DNA from: Peronospora farinosa
Taxonomy: Eukaryota > Oomycota > Peronosporomycetes > Peronosporales > Peronosporaceae
Reading direction: 5' to 3'
Length of the DNA: 64,000 nucleotides
Assembly (NCBI GenBank): GCA_947646735.1
Contig: CANTFK010000989.1
Span: 211,075 to 275,074, forward strand
Below, one piece after another: positions 11,328-22,562 of the stretch. A program made the translations under genes and the position numbers. The notes beneath the pieces were generated by a model. That model saw nothing but the letters and a program-made list of their open reading frames with translations, was not told where the DNA came from and did no database searches. Numbering within the stretch: the stretch's first letter is position 1; the number at the start of each line of letters is the position of its first letter.

Positions 11328-14300
11328 ATGGAGGAATCCCTCTATGATGAATTTGGAAACTATATCGGTCCCGAGCTACAAAGTAGTGACAATGAATCTT
11401 CATCTGCTTCAGATGAAAGTCAAGACAATGATTTATCCGATCAAGAGATAGAAAAAGACAATACAGGACATCAAATGGATGTTTTATCCCTTCAACCCGA
11501 TGAGGAGGATAATGCAATTATCCTACATGAAGATAAAAATTATTATCCGGATATTAGTGAAGTCTATGGGGATGCTGAGACATTAGTAATGGAAGAAGAT
11601 GCTCAGCCAATTGAAACGCCTCTAATTGCATCGGTCAAGACCAAAACCTTTTCTGTTTTGGACCAAAAAATCCCTCAAACGACCTATTCGACTCAATTTT
11701 TGACCAGTTTAATGGAACATCCCCAACTTATTCGACATATTGCAATAATTGGTGATTTACATCATGGAAAAACATTATTTACGGATTTAATTATCCAACA
11801 AACCCATGTGGATAAATGGGATCCAGCATTGGATAAAAGATTTACGGATTCCAGAAAAGATGAACAGGAACGTAAAATAAGCATCAAAAGCAATCCCGTC
11901 TCCTTAGTGCTCCCAACTTCAAGAGGCAAACATTATCTACTTAATGTATTGGATTGTCCCGGTCATGTCAATTTCTCCGACGAGACAACAGCAGCTTTAC
12001 AAATTACAGATGGAGCCGTTTTGGTCGTAGACGCTATTGAAGGCGTGATGATGAATGTAAGATAATTAGTAGGACAAACGAGATGAGTGGAGATGGATAG
12101 TTGGACTCATATTGTTATTTTTGGACTCAAATTATTGTTTTTTTGTTATTTTTGTAGACGGAGAGATTGGTGAAAGCAGCACTAAGAGCAAATGTGACAA
12201 TTGTGTTGGTGGTGAACAAAGTGGACCGGTTGATTATTGAACTCAAACTGCCACCAGCCGACGCGTACTTTAAATTGTTGCACACAATTGAAGAAGTGAA
12301 TGCAATTATTGACGTGAATACACCGGCAAACCAGGAAAAACAACGGTTGTCACCGGAGTTAGGCAACGTGTGCTTTGCATCGGGTCAACACGGATGGAGT
12401 TTCACATTGGAGTCATTTGCTCAGATCTACGCAGAGACGTACCCTGGTGTTCCGTCGTCGACGTTGGCGGCGCAGTTTTGGGGAGACAAGTATTTTAACC
12501 CTCAGACAAGGACCTTTATCAAGAAATCAGTGAGTTTGGTGCAATTCTTTTGGAAAGTGAATTCCCGAGTGTGTATGTCTGATTGCTTGTGTGTTATTGT
12601 AGCCATACCCTGGTGCATTGAGATCGTTCATCCAGTTCGTCCTTGAGCCACTTTATAAAATGTACTCGAAGGTACTGAATGGCGACCCGAAGGAGCTGTC
12701 GACGTCGCTACGGGCTATGGGTCTACGTTTGAGGAAGGAGGAACTGAACCTGAATCCGCGACCATTGCTAAAACTGGTGCTCGGCAAATTTTTTGGCAAC
12801 GTAACTACTGGCTTTATGGATATGATCGTGAATCACGTTCCTTCACCGCTTGCAACAGCAAAGACTAAACTGCAGAACATTTACACTGGAAACCAGTCTT
12901 CCGAAATGAGTGTCGTGCGAGGCATCCAGTCGTGTGACCCAAAAGCGCCATTGATGGTCAACATTGTGAAGCTGTACTCATCTCCTGACGGCACCACATT
13001 CAGTGCTTTCGGTCGCGTTTACTCTGGCGAAGTTCGCGAGAACAAGGATGTCAAGGTCTTGGGAGAAGCTTATAGTCCTGAAGATGATGAGGACATGTGC
13101 ACACGGACTATTGAAGGCGTGTGCATTGCTCAGGGGCGTTACAAGATTCAAGTTGACCGCATTCCGGCAGGCAACTGGGTCTTGCTTGAGGGTGTGGACG
13201 CTTCGATTACAAAAAGCGCTACGATCACAGATGCCGATGAGGATCTCCTGCAGGATGAAGAGGTCGGCATTTTCCGACCCATTCACATTTCTTATGGCAC
13301 CACAGCTGTGATGAAGCTTGCTGTGGAGCCACTGAATCCGGCCGAACTGCCCAAAATGCTTGAGGGATTACGAAAGATCAGCAAGAGTTATCCTCTTGTT
13401 CGCACAAAGGTAGAAGAGAGTGGTGAGCACGTGATTCTCTGTACAGGCGAGCTGGCCGCCGACTGCATTCTGCACGATTTGCGGCGAATGTATTCGGAGG
13501 TTGAAATCAAGGTTGCAGATCCCGTTGTTGCTTTTTGTGAGACTGTTGCGGAGACGTCCTCTGTGCAGTACGTTCTTGACATGACCCTGTATTTTGCTAC
13601 CATACGTTACTGACTGGCGCTAATTTTTTATTAAGGTGCTTTGCCGAGACCCCAAACCAGAAAAACAAGATCACCATGATCTCCGAGCCATTGGATGCAG
13701 GTCTCGCTCAAGATATTGAATCGGGCGCTATCAAGCTTGACGTACGTCTCATTTGTCCCTCAAAAGTAATCGTGTCATACTGATTGCCAATGCTGTGTAT
13801 GTTTTGTCGCTAACAGATGAGCAAAAAAGACGTTGCCAGCTTCTTTCAGGCCAACTATAAGTGGGATGCTCTTGCTGCTCGTTCTGTATGGGCATTCGGA
13901 CCCGAGAGCAACGGACCCAATGTTTTGCTCGACGATACGCTCTCCACGGAGGTAAACAAGACATCTTTAAACATGATCAAGGACAGTATTGTGCAGGGAT
14001 TCCAGTGGAGTTGTCGGGAAGGTCCACTATGTGACGAGCCAATCCGCAACACTAAATTCAAAATTCTTGACGCCACTATTGCATCGGAACCGATTCACCG
14101 TGGTGGTGGTCAAGTAATTCCAACTGCCCGTCGTGTGGCTTACTCGGCGTTTCTCACTGCCACACCTCGGATGCTGGAGCCTATGTACACACTTGAAATC
14201 CAATGCCCTGCCGACACGGTGTCCTCCCTGTACCAGGTACTGAGTCGTCGACGTGGTCACATCACACACGATGCTCCCAAGGCTGGTTCTCCACTCTACA

Positions 14301-14611
14301 CAGTACGTGGCTTCGTTCCGGTCATCGAGTCATTTGGATTGGAGACAGACCTGCGCGTGTTCACGCAGGGTCAAGCTTTCATCACACAAGTGTTTGACCA
14401 CTGGGCGGTGGTTCCAGGTGACCCACTGGATACTAATGTCGTGCTTCGTCCGCTGGAACCCGCTCCGGTGAATGACTTGGCTCGTGAGTTTATGGTGAAG
14501 ACTCGACGTCGCAAGGGATTGAGTGAGGACGTGAATGTCAGCAAGTACTTTGACGAACCCATGCTACGCGAATTGGCGAGGCACAAGATTGAGCTGCAAA
14601 ACCTCATCTAG
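11328..14611 (+). CDS. EFTUD2: U5 snRNP 116-kDa GTPase (EFTUD2/Snu114 homologue)
   Basis: Five exons: 11328-12056, 12158-12529, 12603-13567, 13636-13741 and 13817-14611. All junctions are GT-AG and all phases close, giving 988 residues (human protein 972). It is the EF-2-like GTPase of the U5 snRNP, which helps drive spliceosome activation and disassembly in the nucleus. An acidic N-terminus begins with [13 protein letters not shown], a family hallmark. GTPase motifs are GDLHHGKT (residues 142-149), DCPGHVNF (about 208) and NKVDR (about 263). Later come [44 protein letters not shown] and ...[18 protein letters not shown]. The P-loop has Asp where most family members have His (GHLHHGKT), and the third motif has Cys where Thr is usual. 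Exon 1 and the first intron are clearly more AT-rich than exons 3-5. Confidence 0.95.
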
Positions 14612-15085
14612 GCGACGTCGCAAGCTTGACATGGAAAACCGGTAGCAGCATTTTACAACGATTATACTCGGACATAAAGCCTGGAAGCGTTTGTTTAGCT
14701 TGAAACACGACGTTAATGGCTTTACAAGTTGTGATCATCTTTGATTATGCTGAACCCATTTACTCATTTTGACGCTATTACGAGATAAATCGACATTTAC
14801 TATACCGGATAAATTCTGGTTTAAGCATGACGGAAGAAGTCTGATGACTTTATAATAAAGTGCCTTATATACCAACTATATGCTACCAGTTATGAACCCT
14901 CAATAATTAATAGTCATTTGCTGTCACCGCTACCGATAATATGCATCGGTATACTGGTATTTATGACAAAAGCTTACGAAACAGTTGTTTATGCACTGAC
15001 CAAAATATTTAGGTAGCTACTGATTTTCAACCAATCATAGACAGGTGGTGTCGTTCAGGGCCATTCGTGTATCCTTGCGTCCGTC
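14612..15085. other. Intergenic, AT-rich
   Basis: Spacer between two plus-strand genes. It should hold the 3' UTR of the snRNP gene and the promoter of the methyltransferase gene. No motif was recognised. Confidence 0.4.
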
Positions 15086-16470
15086 ATGCACTCTGAGCCG
15101 TGGCTCGTGCAGCATCTACCGCAATTGAGACATTACAATGTGCCGCATCATCTTCACCAGGATATTTACCATTGTTTGCATGAAAACGAGGGCAATTGGA
15201 GCAATTTTGACGCTGTAGCAACAACACAAAGCGCTTCAGAGTCGTCTCCTCACCGTAAACTGCGCGTGACGGCTACAATGTCACTCCCAGTAGCCTCAAA
15301 AGTACTGAAAATACCTCATAAATGGATATTTTCATCGGTAATGCATGCACAGATGCAATTAAGACAAAATCATACTTTATGTAGCAAAATGAAGAAGTTA
15401 ATTGAAAAAGTCTTTAAAAAAGACAATGAAATGCTAAAGACTCAAGTCGAGAACTACAAAGAGAGAGAAGTAGAGATTATTATACAAAGTTTGCACTTGC
15501 TTGCATTCTCCATTCGATTTGGAGCAGATTCAAATGATATGGCGTACTATGTGCTCAATACTCTTGGGTCCAGGTACGTCAAGGTGATAATTTGTAGTGG
15601 TGTTTGTCTGCTGTGTGCTAGTTGCTTATTGTTTCGTGATGGATGATTGTGAATAGCCTGCGTGAGGATAACCAGGAGAGTAATATTAACGTGGTGCCGA
15701 TCTTCTGTATGGAGCAAGAAAAATTGTTTTCGATTGCTTGGACGACAAAGGAGGTTGCAATGGGAGCTGAGCTAGTACGGCCTTGTGCTAGTAAAATCTC
15801 TTTGATGGGACTTTGCAAGAAGAGCTATTGGGAAGCACGTTTCGAAACGGAGGAGGAGTTTGATTGGTATTGCGAATACGCGCAAATACGTGAGTTACTT
15901 GTGTCGTATATCTCCAAGACGGCACGGATTTTAGTTGCAGGAACTGGTACAAGTCGCTTGCCAGCTGAAATGGCCAAGGATGGGTATTCCAATGTGGTTG
16001 CCATGGATTACGCTGCCAACGTGATTACGAAAATGCAGGTCCGCTCAGATAAACATCAATGGGGAGTTCAGTTTGTTACGGCAGACCTGACGCAGATGAA
16101 AGGCTGGAAGTCGAGCTCCGTGGACTGCGTTATCGACAAAGGCTGTCTTGATGCCATGCTACTTAAGCCTGAGACAGATGCAGATGAAACAAACTGGAAG
16201 CAAGTGACTCCAGATTCTCCAGACGACCTCGGCGATGCGAAAAACAGTATGCACCAGCTTGCTCGTATCTTAAAACCTGACGGCTTGCTGATTTTCTTGA
16301 CATTTGGTAATCCCAGCAACAGAGTACACATGTTTGACTGGGTGGTACCTGATCAAAACAATCTCATTGAGTGGGAGCTCTTGCAGTGTCTTGAAATGTC
16401 TCCAACAAATAATCAGCATACCTTTGTCACGCGCTTCTTTCTGTTTATAGCAAAAAAGAAGCTCAAGTAA
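15086..16470 (+). CDS. Class I SAM-dependent methyltransferase (EEF1AKMT4/METTL13-like) with a TTLL12-like N-terminal region
   Basis: Exons 15086-15573 and 15657-16470 flank an 83-nt intron (GTACGT...GAATAG). The phase closes to 433 residues. The C-terminal half is a seven-strand methyltransferase of the type that methylates lysines of translation factors such as eEF1A: SYWEARFETEEEFDWYCEY entry motif, SAM-binding ILVAGTGTSRLPAEMAKDG, acidic motif II VVAMDYAANVI, then VDCVIDKGCLDAML and LKPDGLLIFLTFG. The N-terminal 210 residues do not belong to that family. Short blocks (HLPQLRHYNVPHHLHQDIY; then VVPIFCMEQEKLFSIAW followed by a GAELVRP block) recall the N-terminal part of TTLL12, although no tubulin-ligase ATP-grasp domain follows. 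The methyltransferase call is firm; the TTLL12 comparison is from memory and moderate. Both parts are in one spliced frame, so a fused protein is likely. Confidence 0.75.
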
Positions 16471-16581
16471 ACGAACACGTTTGGCAGTCCTCGTCGTATC
16501 AATAAACGCATGCAAGACTGAATAAGGTTCCTGGCTGACACATTTTTAGCTTCATTGCAATTCATGACTATCGTCATTCAT

Positions 16582-17712
16582 TTACTCCTCTTCTTCCATA
16601 GAAGGCATCCCACTCATTTCTGCGTATTCTCCACCAATTGTTTGCATCATATCCTGCCATAATTCTGCTGGAGCATTGAGCGCAAGGAAAACAGGTGCAT
16701 TCATCGGTATCCACGAGCCCTGTTTCACTTCCGTATCCAACTGACCAGTTGACCAAGCGGACACGCCACTCATAAACACTACATCTGTGTGTTTCGCATT
16801 TCCATCGTCAATCGCCCTTGCAGCTGCATCAAGATCTACACCAACAAAAAGACTTGGATCATTGGCAGAAGGAAAGTTGGTCGTCTGCACACGCTGTCCT
16901 CCAAAGTCTGCTCTGCCATGCAGCACCTGCTCATCACGACAGACATCAATCTTCCAATTAAAATAGCAAAGACTTTTCCAATACATTGAAAGCCATCTCA
17001 CTTCTGCATTTTTTGAAAATACTGGTCCACCTTTGCGTACTGTACTCATTCCAAAAGCTCGCATCACTCTTGACGGGACTTGAAATGTACGTCCCAATGG
17101 TTTCTCCGATACTTTATTCACAATAAATCCCTTTGATCCTTCTACTTTATGCTCCGTCACAAGCACAACGGACCGACTGAAAATTCCTTCCAGCAGTGGA
17201 TGGGCCACTAAAAACACCCCTGATGTCACATTCCTAGCATAAAAGTACAGTCATCACCTTTATTCTCTCCCTCTCATTGGTTCGTCATGTTAAAAAACAG
17301 TGTCCTACTCTGCTAATTGCACGCCCTCAATTGTTCTCGTCTCCCAGTCCGTCTTTGGCGGTAGTTCAAGAGCTTTAGACTCGGCGAGCGTGTCATTGAA
17401 TGCTCGTAGCGCTACAAAAGCCGTATCTAATCGATCTGAGTCCATTGTGTGCTTTGATTTGACATGAAACTCCTCACGAATGAGCTGCAATAGCGTCGGA
17501 CGTTGTGGATCCGGTAGATAAAAGTGTCGACCACCGAGATATCGCAATAGACAGCGATTAAAAGCTTCAATATGCGGTAGACGTGACCTAGAGTTTGGAT
17601 CCAATGGAGATTCATATAATTCAGTTGTTATGAGTGCACGCAATGACGCATGACGGTCGAATCTCGTCGCAGCGCCCACTAATTCGCGATACAGTGCCTT
17701 CATTAAGCCCAT
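16582..17712 (-). CDS. AlgH/UPF0301 (DUF179) protein with LYR-like N-terminal extension
   Basis: Three exons on the minus strand: 17712-17309, 17233-17002 and 16926-16582. Two 75-nt introns start GTAGGA and GTGAGA and end GCTAG and AGCAG. The phase closes to 326 residues. Treating the two halves as separate genes would leave the AlgH half with no ATG, and the splice restores QLAE-NVTSGVFLVAHPLLEG. The second intron is a multiple of three; its removal gives VFSKNAEVLHGRADFGG, as the family expects. AlgH hallmarks are GVFLVAHPLLEGIF, RSVVLVTEH, GSKGFIVNK, a GGPV block and VFMSGVSAWSTGQLDTEV. Family members in bacteria and chloroplasts have no settled biochemical role. The first 130 residues carry an LYRE...RFD pattern, as in mitochondrial LYR assembly factors; this is suggestive only. 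It is transcribed divergently from the zinc-finger gene at 18118. Confidence 0.8.
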
Positions 17713-18117
17713 TGGTGCTTAGCACTCAAAGTTGACAGATGAGTTGGTGTGGTCCACCTAATACTACGTACATGACACTATCCTTTTTGTTGGCTGACTC
17801 CACGCGATGGACAGGTGGTTGCGTTACTTCACGCATCATAAAATCAATTGATTAAACGTCAAAAAGACAACGCTACCGTATCATCAATCACAAAAACAAA
17901 CAAAAACGTTCGTTAGATCAAATTAGATAACATCCCGTTTTACATGTAACGCTTAAGTTGAAGTGGTCAACAAGATGAAGTAACTTCTTTCATACCAGAT
18001 GGAAAGAGAATATTTCGAGCCAATTGATGATGATGATGACCAGGAGACAGGACCATAATCTCATAAGAGACTCAGGCATCACTTTCCAACTCGCTCTCAA
18101 GTACTTCATTCCACATC
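17713..18117. other. Divergent promoter region
   Basis: This 405-base spacer lies between two genes transcribed away from each other (AlgH-like on minus, zinc-finger protein on plus), so it should contain both promoters. The middle is AT-rich (about 17840-17960). No specific element was assigned. Confidence 0.4.
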
Positions 18118-19155
18118 ATGCACGAAGAGACATTTCGGGATGAGAATGAAGGGACTGCATTTTATCCATTACATAATCGAGAGGAAGAAACATCCAGAGG
18201 GTTTACATCATCATCCTTTTCTGAACATCCAGCAGTAGAGACTGTAACGGACGGTCCATGGACGACATTTCGTGACCACGTTGCACTACAATTCTTTTGG
18301 CAAGGTTATGATGCCTATGTAGTGTCAAAGGACAAGGAAAGTGTCGCCCCGTGCTTGTACAATGCTCAATGCATTGGTGAATCTGCCGATCGAGAATTTG
18401 TCCAGCTTGTGCCTGTAGACGAAGTGCGAGAACGTCATATTTTGGACAAGATGCGGGTACAATTGGTATCGGTTCATTCGGGCAAATATCTACGAGCATC
18501 CCACGTGTCCAAGTATCTGAAATGGTCACGAGCACGGGATGAACAATCGGTATTTTTCATTCAAATTGCTGATCGCAAACCGCTCAATTCACGATCAAAA
18601 TTTACATTGACGAGTTGTTTCTGGCCTGATCATGCTGTTGGATTTACACAGACATTTCCACTGGGAGGTAGTCGTGCTGTTACTAAAGCTATTGGATTTT
18701 TAACCTTGGAGAAGAAGAAGAAGCAAATGCCGCTCTTGTTTCCGATTCGATTCCGAGCAGTCCTTCGCTCTCAACGAAATAATCGAGCGTTAATGACGGC
18801 GACGGTCCGTCAACTTACTCCGTTTGTCACGGCTACGGACATGCTTTTTATTGGAGAGGAGGATGCGGAAAGAGTGAGTGAAGTTCCATTGGCCCGTGTG
18901 CCATCGCCGCGGAGCATGGATTTGGAAGGAGTAGATTCCCGATTAAGTGGCCGCTTGTCCCTAGGGGCAGACCAGGTGAGGCAGACGTGCACTTTTTGTA
19001 GCGTGCTATTCCGAGCACGTGACGATCTCGTCGCTCATATTCGTGATTGCCACGGAGAAATGATGCATCGTGTGTCTATACCCGGCACGTTTTGCATCCA
19101 CTGCGGCACACGTCGAGTCGATGGACGTTGTACAAGATGTAATCAAGATGCATAA
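18118..19155 (+). CDS. Uncharacterised protein with C-terminal C2H2 finger and Cys4 zinc ribbon
   Basis: Single-exon frame of 345 residues, ATG 18118 to TAA 19153-19155. Residues about 45-190 alternate short beta-strand-like segments (VALQFFWQGYDAYVVS, RVQLVSVHSGKYLRA, SVFFIQIADRKPL). They look like a beta-trefoil or actin-crosslinking (fascin-like) fold, judged from the 'HSGKYLRA' type pattern; this is inference. Two zinc modules follow at the C-terminus: a C2H2-like finger CTFCSVLFRARDDLVAHI with His and Cys/His ligands after it (about residues 292-313), and FCIHCGTRRVDGRCTRC (about 325-341), a CxxC...CxxC ribbon. I do not recognise the family. Nothing looks truncated. Combined beta-trefoil and zinc modules could suit a cytosolic ubiquitin-pathway or RNA-binding role, but that is a guess. 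Confidence 0.65.
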   Translation: MHEETFRDENEGTAFYPLHNREEETSRGFTSSSFSEHPAVETVTDGPWTTFRDHVALQFFWQGYDAYVVSKDKESVAPCLYNAQCIGESADREFVQLVPVDEVRERHILDKMRVQLVSVHSGKYLRASHVSKYLKWSRARDEQSVFFIQIADRKPLNSRSKFTLTSCFWPDHAVGFTQTFPLGGSRAVTKAIGFLTLEKKKKQMPLLFPIRFRAVLRSQRNNRALMTATVRQLTPFVTATDMLFIGEEDAERVSEVPLARVPSPRSMDLEGVDSRLSGRLSLGADQVRQTCTFCSVLFRARDDLVAHIRDCHGEMMHRVSIPGTFCIHCGTRRVDGRCTRCNQDA

Positions 19156-19838
19156 GAAGAAAAGGGGGCGGGGTGTAAGGTTCAAAGAACGGGTAGTATT
19201 TAAGCTGGAAAGGTGGATGAGTGTCATGATGGTATGGGATCTATTGATCCTGTTGAATGTATATTTGGATTTAGTGATATAGTGAAAGCGATATGTTTCT
19301 TAGAGTTCACTGTGTCAGGACACTATCGAGACGCAATAGCTCTAAATATATGAGAAAGAAGAGGCTACTGAGTCTGTATATTCTGAGTGTTTCTATGAAA
19401 TAAGCGACATTTTAACAAAATAGTCTTGTTTATTCCTGTTTAGCAATGGCTGCTTCAAGAAAATCAGAGATCAATGAATATCATCGAATTCGAAATGATT
19501 GCCCAAATTCAAATCATTTATGATAAACAACCCGTAAGGTTTTATCACCGAAAAATCGATATCGCAATCGTATTCCTCTATAAATTAATATTTAAGGTAG
19601 GTATATGTAACACATGTGACGGGCTGTTTTCGAAATCTAATGACCAGCTTGTCAACGGGTACAAACAGCCTGTCAAAACCGAATTTCGAATTCTTAGACC
19701 CTAATTTAGAAACAAACCTCTTTTACTAATTTCGGTAACATTCTATACGGTAGTGCTATTTCCAAGGTCCAATTGCTTGGTCACAAAAAACAATTTTTTT
19801 TAACGACATTACAAAAGCCACGACCACCAAGAGCAGCC
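19156..19838. other. Intergenic, AT-rich
   Basis: Spacer of 683 bases between two plus-strand genes with no supported coding region. A short open frame near 19474-19704 has no recognisable composition. Confidence 0.4.
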
Positions 19839-20036
19839 ATGGCCGAAAAAAAATACAGTGCAAAAGTATCGGAGGTTCCAATAGTTGGCAAGTCTGGGAA
19901 GAAGATTTGCTGTTCATGTCCGACTACGAAACAAGCACGTGATTTATGTGTCGTCAGGAACGGCGAAGAAAATTGCAAGGACATTATTGAGGCACACAAG
20001 GCCTGTTTACGCAGTGAAGGCTTTACGATCAAGTAA
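19839..20036 (+). CDS. COX17: COX17, mitochondrial copper chaperone
   Basis: The chosen start is the ATG at 19839 (context AGCAGCCATGG), giving 65 residues, the usual COX17 size. An in-frame upstream extension is not supported by the family. The protein delivers copper to SCO1 and COX11 in the mitochondrial intermembrane space for cytochrome oxidase assembly. Visible signature: the copper-binding CCSC motif in KKICCSCP, then a twin CX9C hairpin: C-PTTKQARDL-C and C-KDIIEAHKA-C. The C-terminal LRSEGF matches the family. There is no intron. The SUMO protease gene converges from the other strand and ends 215 bases downstream. Confidence 0.96.
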   Translation: MAEKKYSAKVSEVPIVGKSGKKICCSCPTTKQARDLCVVRNGEENCKDIIEAHKACLRSEGFTIK

Positions 20037-20251
20037 TTTACCGTCGTCTTTTGAGTCCAGAAGAAGAAGAAGAAGAACGTGCAGACGGTCTATTGCACGT
20101 ATATATGAAGACAAAAGTGAGTGATCACACCGTCAATAATAAAACCGTTAAAACAAGAAAAACACATAGAAAACTTGTCGTCTTTTGTCTTGAGCTGAGC
20201 TCGACGTATATTCCTGAGCCGCCAATGTTTATTTACGGTAAAGACCGTCAT

Positions 20252-22314
20252 CTATAGCCATTCCTCTTCAAGTGGAATATAACCTCGGGTGACGTGGAGT
20301 ACAATGCGATGCCTGTGAAAAGGAATGTCTTTCTGCTTGAAAGACAGCGGCTAGGAAGCAACAAACAGTCACGTACACGGGTAAATTGCGTTTGAAATGA
20401 CGTAGAGTTGCTGACAAAACATACCAAATTTTGAGACAGGTAGTCTGCGAACAAGCACGAGAAGACGCCGCAGTCAGATCCATTCATCTGCAGAGGCGTG
20501 TCGGGTGTGGTAGTCACCAACTCCCACCCTTGGTCATTAAATTTTGTCTTTTTCTTGTGTTCCGACTCATCGTTGAGATACCTAGCGGACACACGTTGTC
20601 AGAAAGCCAGTCAACGATTGTGAAATGGTTTGTCGAGGTCCAAGAATCCGGCAGCTTACTTCATCAAAACTTTAATGCACGTGGCACCGCTTCCGTGCAT
20701 GGAATCGTAATATTGGATGCGCTTTTCCGTCATGAAAATAGCAGCCATGCACCAATGCATCTGCATGAAGTAATAAATTAGTACGTATGTTAGTCAGAGA
20801 TTCTTCATACTTGTCAACAATTGATAGGAATCCATACGTTGCCGACGTTGACCGGCACAAATATCTTGTCCATGGCAAACAGATCTATCTATAAACAATC
20901 GAGACATACAGTCGTTAACTCCATTTGTACCAAAACAACAAGACCAGTTCCTTGCATCTACCTTCCTTGTCCAACGGCGGACGTTAGTAAAATTGTAGCC
21001 ATTCTCCGACACTTTCGTGTAGAAGAATGAATTGAAAAAGTGGCTCCGCTTTTGCAGGATACCAGCTTTCACTAACGCTTCATCGCGATCGCTCATCATC
21101 TGAAAGTAAAAGTTAATCACCTACATAAGATAAAAGAACGCCATAAGAAGTAAGACAACTGACATGACATCCGAGGCAGTAGCGCCACCACAATAATACA
21201 AACCTCATCATTGAGCCACACTAGAGGCAACAAACACTGCAAATGACGGCGCGTAATGTCTACGTTGTACTTCTGAACGAGGACCTCCTCCATTGGGCCT
21301 TCATGCAGTGCATCTTCAACAATTTCGAGTAGCTCTGGTGGTAACTCCTTGTTGCGATTCTTCTCTTCTTCCTCATCAAAGACATCTGCAGCCAGATCGT
21401 ATATCTCATCGAGTAAAACTTCCTCCAGAATAGTCTACGCACGCACGTATCATCACAGTCCGAATATTAGCATTGCGACGTCATCCACTATCGCAAAGAT
21501 AAAATCTTTACAGACATTCGTCTCTCGCTCTGCTAGACGTTTGTAAAATAGTCGATCTGCGTCCAAAGTGCGCGACAAATGTTGAGCTCGAAGTTTTTCT
21601 AAAACACCATGCAACCAGGACATGTAACCACCTCAGCCTCCGTAACCACTACAGTTATACACATCAATTCCAATCCCCCCTACCTTCTACTTCAGCAATT
21701 TCCTCCTCACGAGACTTTGCCGTCATACTCATTTCAGTCTTTTTGTTGGTATCTGTCGTCACTTTTAGTGCCACATCATTCTTTTCGTCTTTACTTGATT
21801 GCATCAGAGCATCTCCCTCCTGTAAAAACAACACAATCACTCTCTTTGTATTCTCTTTCTGCTCTAAATACTATCGTACCTTCATCTCCCACATCTTTTT
21901 ACTCTCTTCTCTCTGCTTCGCAATTGGGTACTTCTTTGTCATGTTTTTGTCCCTTTCTCGTCTATTAAAACGACACTCTCCTCTCTGTCCCCTCAACTCT
22001 TTCTGCAAACTTTTCAAAATACTCTGATTTCTCTTGTTCTCTTCGTACACGTAATTAACTTTTTCAAAAACCACTTTTTGCTTTTTCAACCGTGATGACC
22101 CGTATTCCTCGTGATTAAATTCCCATAAACGACGTCGATATTTATCAAAAGCAAATTCTTCAGGGTCAGAGACCTCTCGACGCACTGTAAGGCCCGTGTA
22201 AAACGACTCTGAGGCTAAAGGAGGTTTAATTAGATCCACTGGATAGTTTTGCAAGAGATTTCGACTGTATTGAGCCGCGTCCCTAAGGCGTTGGCGATAG
22301 CGATGAGCATCCAA
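20252..22314 (-). CDS. Ulp1/SENP-type SUMO protease (peptidase family C48)
   Basis: Nine exons were rebuilt on the minus strand: 22314-21880, 21819-21684, 21598-21516, 21434-21204, 21120-20962, 20888-20838, 20760-20660, 20581-20425 and 20335-20252. Introns run about 60-89 nt, all GT-AG, and the phase closes to 478 residues. The third exon's end is the least sure (GTCTGT donor). Ulp1/SENP enzymes mature SUMO and remove it from targets, at nuclear pores or in the nucleus. The catalytic domain is the last 250 residues: PLVWLNDEVINFYFQMM, FFNSFFYTKVSENGYNF, VRRWTRK, DKIFVPVNVGN, then the triad His in MHWCMAAIF, Asp in IQYYDSMHG, and Gln/Cys in QMNGSDCGVFSC. The order and spacing are typical of a complete active enzyme. 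The N-terminal 220 residues are charged and coiled-coil-like, as in many SENPs. Confidence 0.92.
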
Positions 22315-22562
22315 TGAAACCTGAATATCTTGCTAACATTAACGTTAGCAATTAGCAATGAAATAACTACAGGGAGCTCTATATAGACGTACCATTAGAC
22401 AGCTAAAGTAGTAAGTAGTCTTGCTATATGCTTCCCCTTTTTGACAATGACAAATATTCGGGTATAAGAACGAATAGAAAATCGACATGTAACCTCATAT
22501 TTCAGCTGAAAATTATATACTATCATGTTTTATTGTTATATTCGTTACCACAGTTTTCCCAA

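Noticed and set aside
16927..17001. A 25-residue insertion within the AlgH protein
   Set aside because: It is a GT-AG intron whose length is a multiple of three; removing it restores the conserved family sequence.
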